From: RGIG4079 sp045576735
GTDB taxonomy: Bacteria; Bacteroidota; Bacteroidia; Bacteroidales; Muribaculaceae
NCBI GenBank assembly: GCA_045576735.1
Contig: JAZNGZ010000109.1
Span: 1 to 9,382 of the forward strand
Reading direction: 5' to 3'
Length of the DNA: 9,382 nucleotides
Shown: in pieces, positions 6,472 through 9,382 of the stretch
How the letters are laid out: the number at the start of each line of letters is the position of its first letter
Position numbering within the stretch: position 1 is the first letter of the stretch
The notes under the pieces: model-generated
Seen by the model: the letters and a program-made list of their open reading frames with translations, nothing else
Told to the model about the DNA's origin: nothing
Databases searched by the model: none
Program-made: the position numbers and the translations under genes

Positions 6472-6503
6472 ATAATATACTAATCACAAAAAAATTACCT
6501 TAA

Positions 6504-8963
6504 ATGAAACATCTTTACCGCACTCTCTCGGTGGCTGCCATACTCGCAAGTTGCAGCACCATAGCATCGGCTCAAAACACGATGTATGTCAATGGCAAAG
6601 ACTATGCTATCGACACAATTATTCCAAAACATAGTGTAGGACCAGGTTGCGAATACGCATTTTATCGTCTACCCGACCGTCCCATGACCGTCCATGTGCT
6701 TGAAATGGACCTCACCAATCCTTATGTGGATATGCAAGTAGTAAATGGTGGTGATGCTGCCGTGGCTACCGAACGTCCATCGGCCATGTATGCCCGTTTC
6801 GATTCTCCGGGCCATGATATGATTGCAGCCCACAATGGCGACTTCTTCACCACAACAGTGAATCAAGTGGGTATCTCTCGCATGGGTCTTTATTGCGACG
6901 GAGAAATTGTGTTTAACCCGGTGAGCCAACCTCTATTGGTTCTTACTCCCGACCGCGTGCCATATATCGACCGCGTACACTTTATGAGTAATGTTACTCA
7001 CAAGGGCACCACAAAAACACTCAACACTCTCAACATGCTCACTCTTGAGTTTACTACCGACCCAAATGCAAACCCTAACCTATTGTCACTCTTCACCAAT
7101 GCATTTGGTTCTAAGATGAACATGTATTCAACCGGTGGCAAAATCGCCGTTATCAAAGCTAAAGACGGTTCAGACCTCAAATATAAGTCAAACTGCACTC
7201 TCACTTGCGTGGTTGAAAGCGTGAGCGACAATCCCGGCGAAGCTACTATCCCTGCTAATTCAGCAATACTCCACGGAGTGGGCACTTCGGCCGATTTCAT
7301 CGGCGCTATGGCTGTAGGCGACGAAATCACAATCCAACTTCGCTCTACTACCAACGAATTCCCCGACCACCTCGACATCGATGAAGCGATAGGTGGTAGT
7401 GGACACATCATTCTCAAAGATGGCGAAATCACCAACATCGGCAACCCCGAATGTCACCCACGTACATTCATGGGTATCAACAAAGAAAAAACAAAAATAT
7501 ACTCAGTGATTGTCGACGGCCGTCAAACTTCAATCTCGGCAGGTATCACACTCGATGACCAAGGCTATGTATTGAAAGCTCTCGGCGCATGGGACGGTAT
7601 TAACCTCGATGGTGGCGGTTCTTCATGTATGTATATCAACGAAGAAATCAAAAATAGTCCATCGGACGGCACTGAACGCTATGTGGGTAATGGTGTGATT
7701 TTCTATTCAACTGCTCCTGTTGATGACAATTTCGCAACTCTCGCATTCGAACCTCGTGCCTATAAAGTGCCTATCACTGCAACATTCCGCCCTATCATCT
7801 ATGCTTACAACCAATATGGCTTGCTTAAGAGCAAAGATGTGGCTGAAGCCGTGGTTACTTGCGACGAACACATAGGAACAATAAAAGATGGTATCTTCAC
7901 TGCTACTCAAGAACAAGCTACCGGTTATCTTTATGCCGAATACAACGGATTGAAAACAAAACAACTCGTTACCACTGTTAAATCAGATGTAAACCTCGTT
8001 ACCGATGCTTACATCGTTGACGATCGTCGTGGTTACCCTATCCAAATGAACTCTTCAATAGGTAACTTCACTTACGAAGTAAATGCCGCATCGGTCGATT
8101 GGGCTTCAAGCAACGCTGAAGTAGCCAACGTTGAAGACGGCCTTGTTTATGGCTACAAAAATGGCACAGTAACACTCACCGGTGAATCGCCCAACTTTGC
8201 CGACACCGTGAATATCACAGTTGAAATCCCCGAAAGTGACCGTCAAGCAATATTCCCAACTATCGTAGCTGAAGATTGGAAATTGAAACAATCGGGTGGA
8301 AAAAACATTGCGATGACTCCTAACGGAACAGGCTTTGACTTGACTTATACCGGCGCTAATGCACGTTCTAACTATATCACCGCAACAAGCAGCACTACTA
8401 CTTACAGTTTGCCTTATGGTGTACGCGTAGACATCAACCCCGGTGATGCGCCTATCACTAAAATGCAAATCGCTATTGCCGACAAGCTTGGCAACCGTGG
8501 TAATCTCATCATTACCGATCAAGATATTCCTAAAAACACTTTGACTTCTTTCGTTGTGCCATTCACCAGCATTGTTGACATTGAAAACAACGCAAGCTAT
8601 CCTATCACCATTTCAAACATCCGTTTCGACATGGGTACATCAACAACAGGCACCGAATATAAGATTCAAGTTCCGGTTCTTGAACAACTCTATGGCGACC
8701 CAACAGGCGTGGAACATATCATCAATAGCCCAACAAACCAAATCAAGCTTTACCCCAACCCTGCCGAAGCAGGTGCACCTGTAACTATTGAATGTGAAGG
8801 TGCTGCCAAAGTTGAAATCTACAACATAGGTGGCGCATTGGTACAAGCAACTGAAATCGAAGGCACTACAGCTATCGAAACTGCCAACCTCAATAAAGGC
8901 ATCTACATCGTGCGCGTAATCACCGACGATGCACCCTCAATGGGCAAACTTATCATTAAGTAA
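6504..8963 (+). CDS. T9SS-secreted phosphodiester glycosidase (NAGPA-domain) protein
   Basis: This is an 819-residue secreted protein. Residues 1-23 are a signal peptide (ASA cleavage before Q24). A NAGPA/phosphodiester-glycosidase domain spans about 65-402: AAHNGDFF (108-115), GGSGHIILKDGEI (297-309), HPRTFMGI (318-325), IVDGRQTSISAG (336-347), INLDGGGSSCMY (366-377) and ERYVGNGVIFY (391-401). These are the conserved blocks of the domain, which in the human uncovering enzyme removes GlcNAc from a phosphodiester; in bacteria the substrate is probably a surface polysaccharide or teichoic-type phosphodiester (inference). Two Ig-like units follow (about 412-495 and 498-575, the second Big_2-like with VDWASSNAEVANV). 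Then comes a beta-sandwich region of about 583-730 resembling a carbohydrate-binding module, and a type A T9SS sorting domain (745-819) starting IKLYPNPAEAG and ending GKLIIK. Export through T9SS to the surface or medium is expected. An LASC lipobox-like match at 14-17 leaves slight doubt about signal type. Confidence 0.92.
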   Translation: MKHLYRTLSVAAILASCSTIASAQNTMYVNGKDYAIDTIIPKHSVGPGCEYAFYRLPDRPMTVHVLEMDLTNPYVDMQVVNGGDAAVATERPSAMYARFDSPGHDMIAAHNGDFFTTTVNQVGISRMGLYCDGEIVFNPVSQPLLVLTPDRVPYIDRVHFMSNVTHKGTTKTLNTLNMLTLEFTTDPNANPNLLSLFTNAFGSKMNMYSTGGKIAVIKAKDGSDLKYKSNCTLTCVVESVSDNPGEATIPANSAILHGVGTSADFIGAMAVGDEITIQLRSTTNEFPDHLDIDEAIGGSGHIILKDGEITNIGNPECHPRTFMGINKEKTKIYSVIVDGRQTSISAGITLDDQGYVLKALGAWDGINLDGGGSSCMYINEEIKNSPSDGTERYVGNGVIFYSTAPVDDNFATLAFEPRAYKVPITATFRPIIYAYNQYGLLKSKDVAEAVVTCDEHIGTIKDGIFTATQEQATGYLYAEYNGLKTKQLVTTVKSDVNLVTDAYIVDDRRGYPIQMNSSIGNFTYEVNAASVDWASSNAEVANVEDGLVYGYKNGTVTLTGESPNFADTVNITVEIPESDRQAIFPTIVAEDWKLKQSGGKNIAMTPNGTGFDLTYTGANARSNYITATSSTTTYSLPYGVRVDINPGDAPITKMQIAIADKLGNRGNLIITDQDIPKNTLTSFVVPFTSIVDIENNASYPITISNIRFDMGTSTTGTEYKIQVPVLEQLYGDPTGVEHIINSPTNQIKLYPNPAEAGAPVTIECEGAAKVEIYNIGGALVQATEIEGTTAIETANLNKGIYIVRVITDDAPSMGKLIIK

Positions 8964-8988
8964 TCGAAATCAACACTTTATCTAAATA

Positions 8989-9027
8989 GAGGTGCGTCAA
9001 TTTAAACATTGGCGCACCTCCTCGTTT
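8989..9027 (+). terminator. Intrinsic terminator of the NAGPA-domain gene
   Basis: GAGGTGCGTCAAT (8989-9001), loop TTAAAC and ATTGGCGCACCTC (9008-9020) make a 13-bp stem with one U-G pair. CTCGTTTT follows; the T-run is short. It starts 26 nt after the stop codon. Confidence 0.85.
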
Positions 9028-9066
9028 TATCCATTTTATCCATTTATTAAATATTCATCTCTCTAT

Positions 9067-9098
9067 TTTTTTCATACATGAAATTTATGCTACCTTTG
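9067..9098 (+). promoter_or_regulatory. Promoter of the lipoprotein gene
   Basis: TACCTTTG (9091-9098) matches TAnnTTTG exactly, with TTTT (9067-9070, three of four bases of TTTG) 20 bp upstream. The leader to the ATG at 9128 would be about 23 nt. Confidence 0.6.
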
Positions 9099-9127
9099 CT
9101 TAGAATTCAAAATCAAACTGATTTATC

Positions 9128-9382
9128 ATGAAAAAATTATTCTTATTATTGGGGTCAATGTCGGCATTGATATTGGCTGCTTGTGGTGGCGCATCTGGCT
9201 CGGAAGAGGACTCAAAGGGTATGCAACTCGACACTGTGAGAATGTTTGTGGTTGATGTTGCCACAAAAGTAAGCAAAAATCAAAAAGATTCAGTGGTGAT
9301 GTTGTATTCCGATGCAGCAAAAGCCGATTCGTTGGCATTGACATTTGTTGCCGATAGTGTGAAGGTAGAGGAAATTGACTCA
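9128..9382 (+). CDS. Putative lipoprotein of unknown function, N-terminal part
   Basis: Eighty-five codons are open to the right edge. Residues 1-18 are a lipoprotein signal peptide (KK, then a Leu-rich core) ending in the lipobox LAAC with C19 as the lipidated residue. GGASGSEEDSKG follows, a flexible acidic linker. The remainder is hydrophilic with alternating hydrophobic residues, including VRMFVVDVATKVS and KADSLALTFVADSVKVEEI, and suggests a beta-rich periplasmic or surface domain. I recognise no family. The gene lies downstream of the NAGPA-domain gene on the same strand but behind a terminator and with its own promoter, so it is a separate unit. Confidence 0.8.
   Translation, partial: MKKLFLLLGSMSALILAACGGASGSEEDSKGMQLDTVRMFVVDVATKVSKNQKDSVVMLYSDAAKADSLALTFVADSVKVEEIDS

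Overview
The window looks like chromosomal DNA from a Bacteroidales bacterium, plausibly Muribaculaceae, although the genus cannot be fixed from sequence alone. Three things point there. Most units are preceded by the Bacteroidota promoter type (TTTG, about 20 bp, then TAnnTTTG) rather than a sigma70 promoter. Starts lack a Shine-Dalgarno sequence. One protein ends in a type IX secretion (T9SS) sorting domain. Codon use is moderate in GC, and intergenic DNA is AT-rich.

Layout. (1) Bases 1-579, minus strand: the N-terminal 193 residues of an exported formylglycine-generating-enzyme-like (SUMF1 fold) protein that runs off the left edge. (2) Bases 580-1077: a 498-bp gene-free spacer between divergent genes, unusually rich in short repeats. 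It holds a CACTCCG array, a GC hairpin flanked by G5 tracts, a tandem 10-mer, and a TGTGAAAAAT motif recurring every 32 bp up to the next gene. (3) Bases 1078-2430, plus strand: an AT-rich AAA_14/DUF4143 ATPase with a PD-(D/E)XK-like C-terminus, probably a mobile accessory gene. (4) Bases 5066-2454, minus strand: a two-gene operon with a CPA2-type cation/proton antiporter carrying a C-terminal USP-like region, then a small exported TonB C-terminal-domain protein. (5) Bases 6284-5277, minus strand: asd (aspartate-semialdehyde dehydrogenase), with a strong promoter and an excellent intrinsic terminator. (6) Bases 6504-8963, plus strand: an 819-residue secreted phosphodiester-glycosidase (NAGPA-domain) protein with a T9SS sorting tail and a clear terminator. 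(7) Bases 9128-9382, plus strand: the start of an unrecognised lipoprotein that runs off the right edge.

The genes do not form one pathway. asd is core lysine/threonine/methionine metabolism. The antiporter operon concerns ion or envelope homeostasis. The FGE-like protein, the NAGPA protein and the lipoprotein are envelope or secreted proteins. The ATPase with its repeat-laden upstream region is the accessory element. I did not find a clear new multi-gene system. The best leads are the 32-bp-period motif before the ATPase, an apparent loss of the usual membrane aspartate in the antiporter, and the pairing of that antiporter with an anchorless TonB-domain protein.
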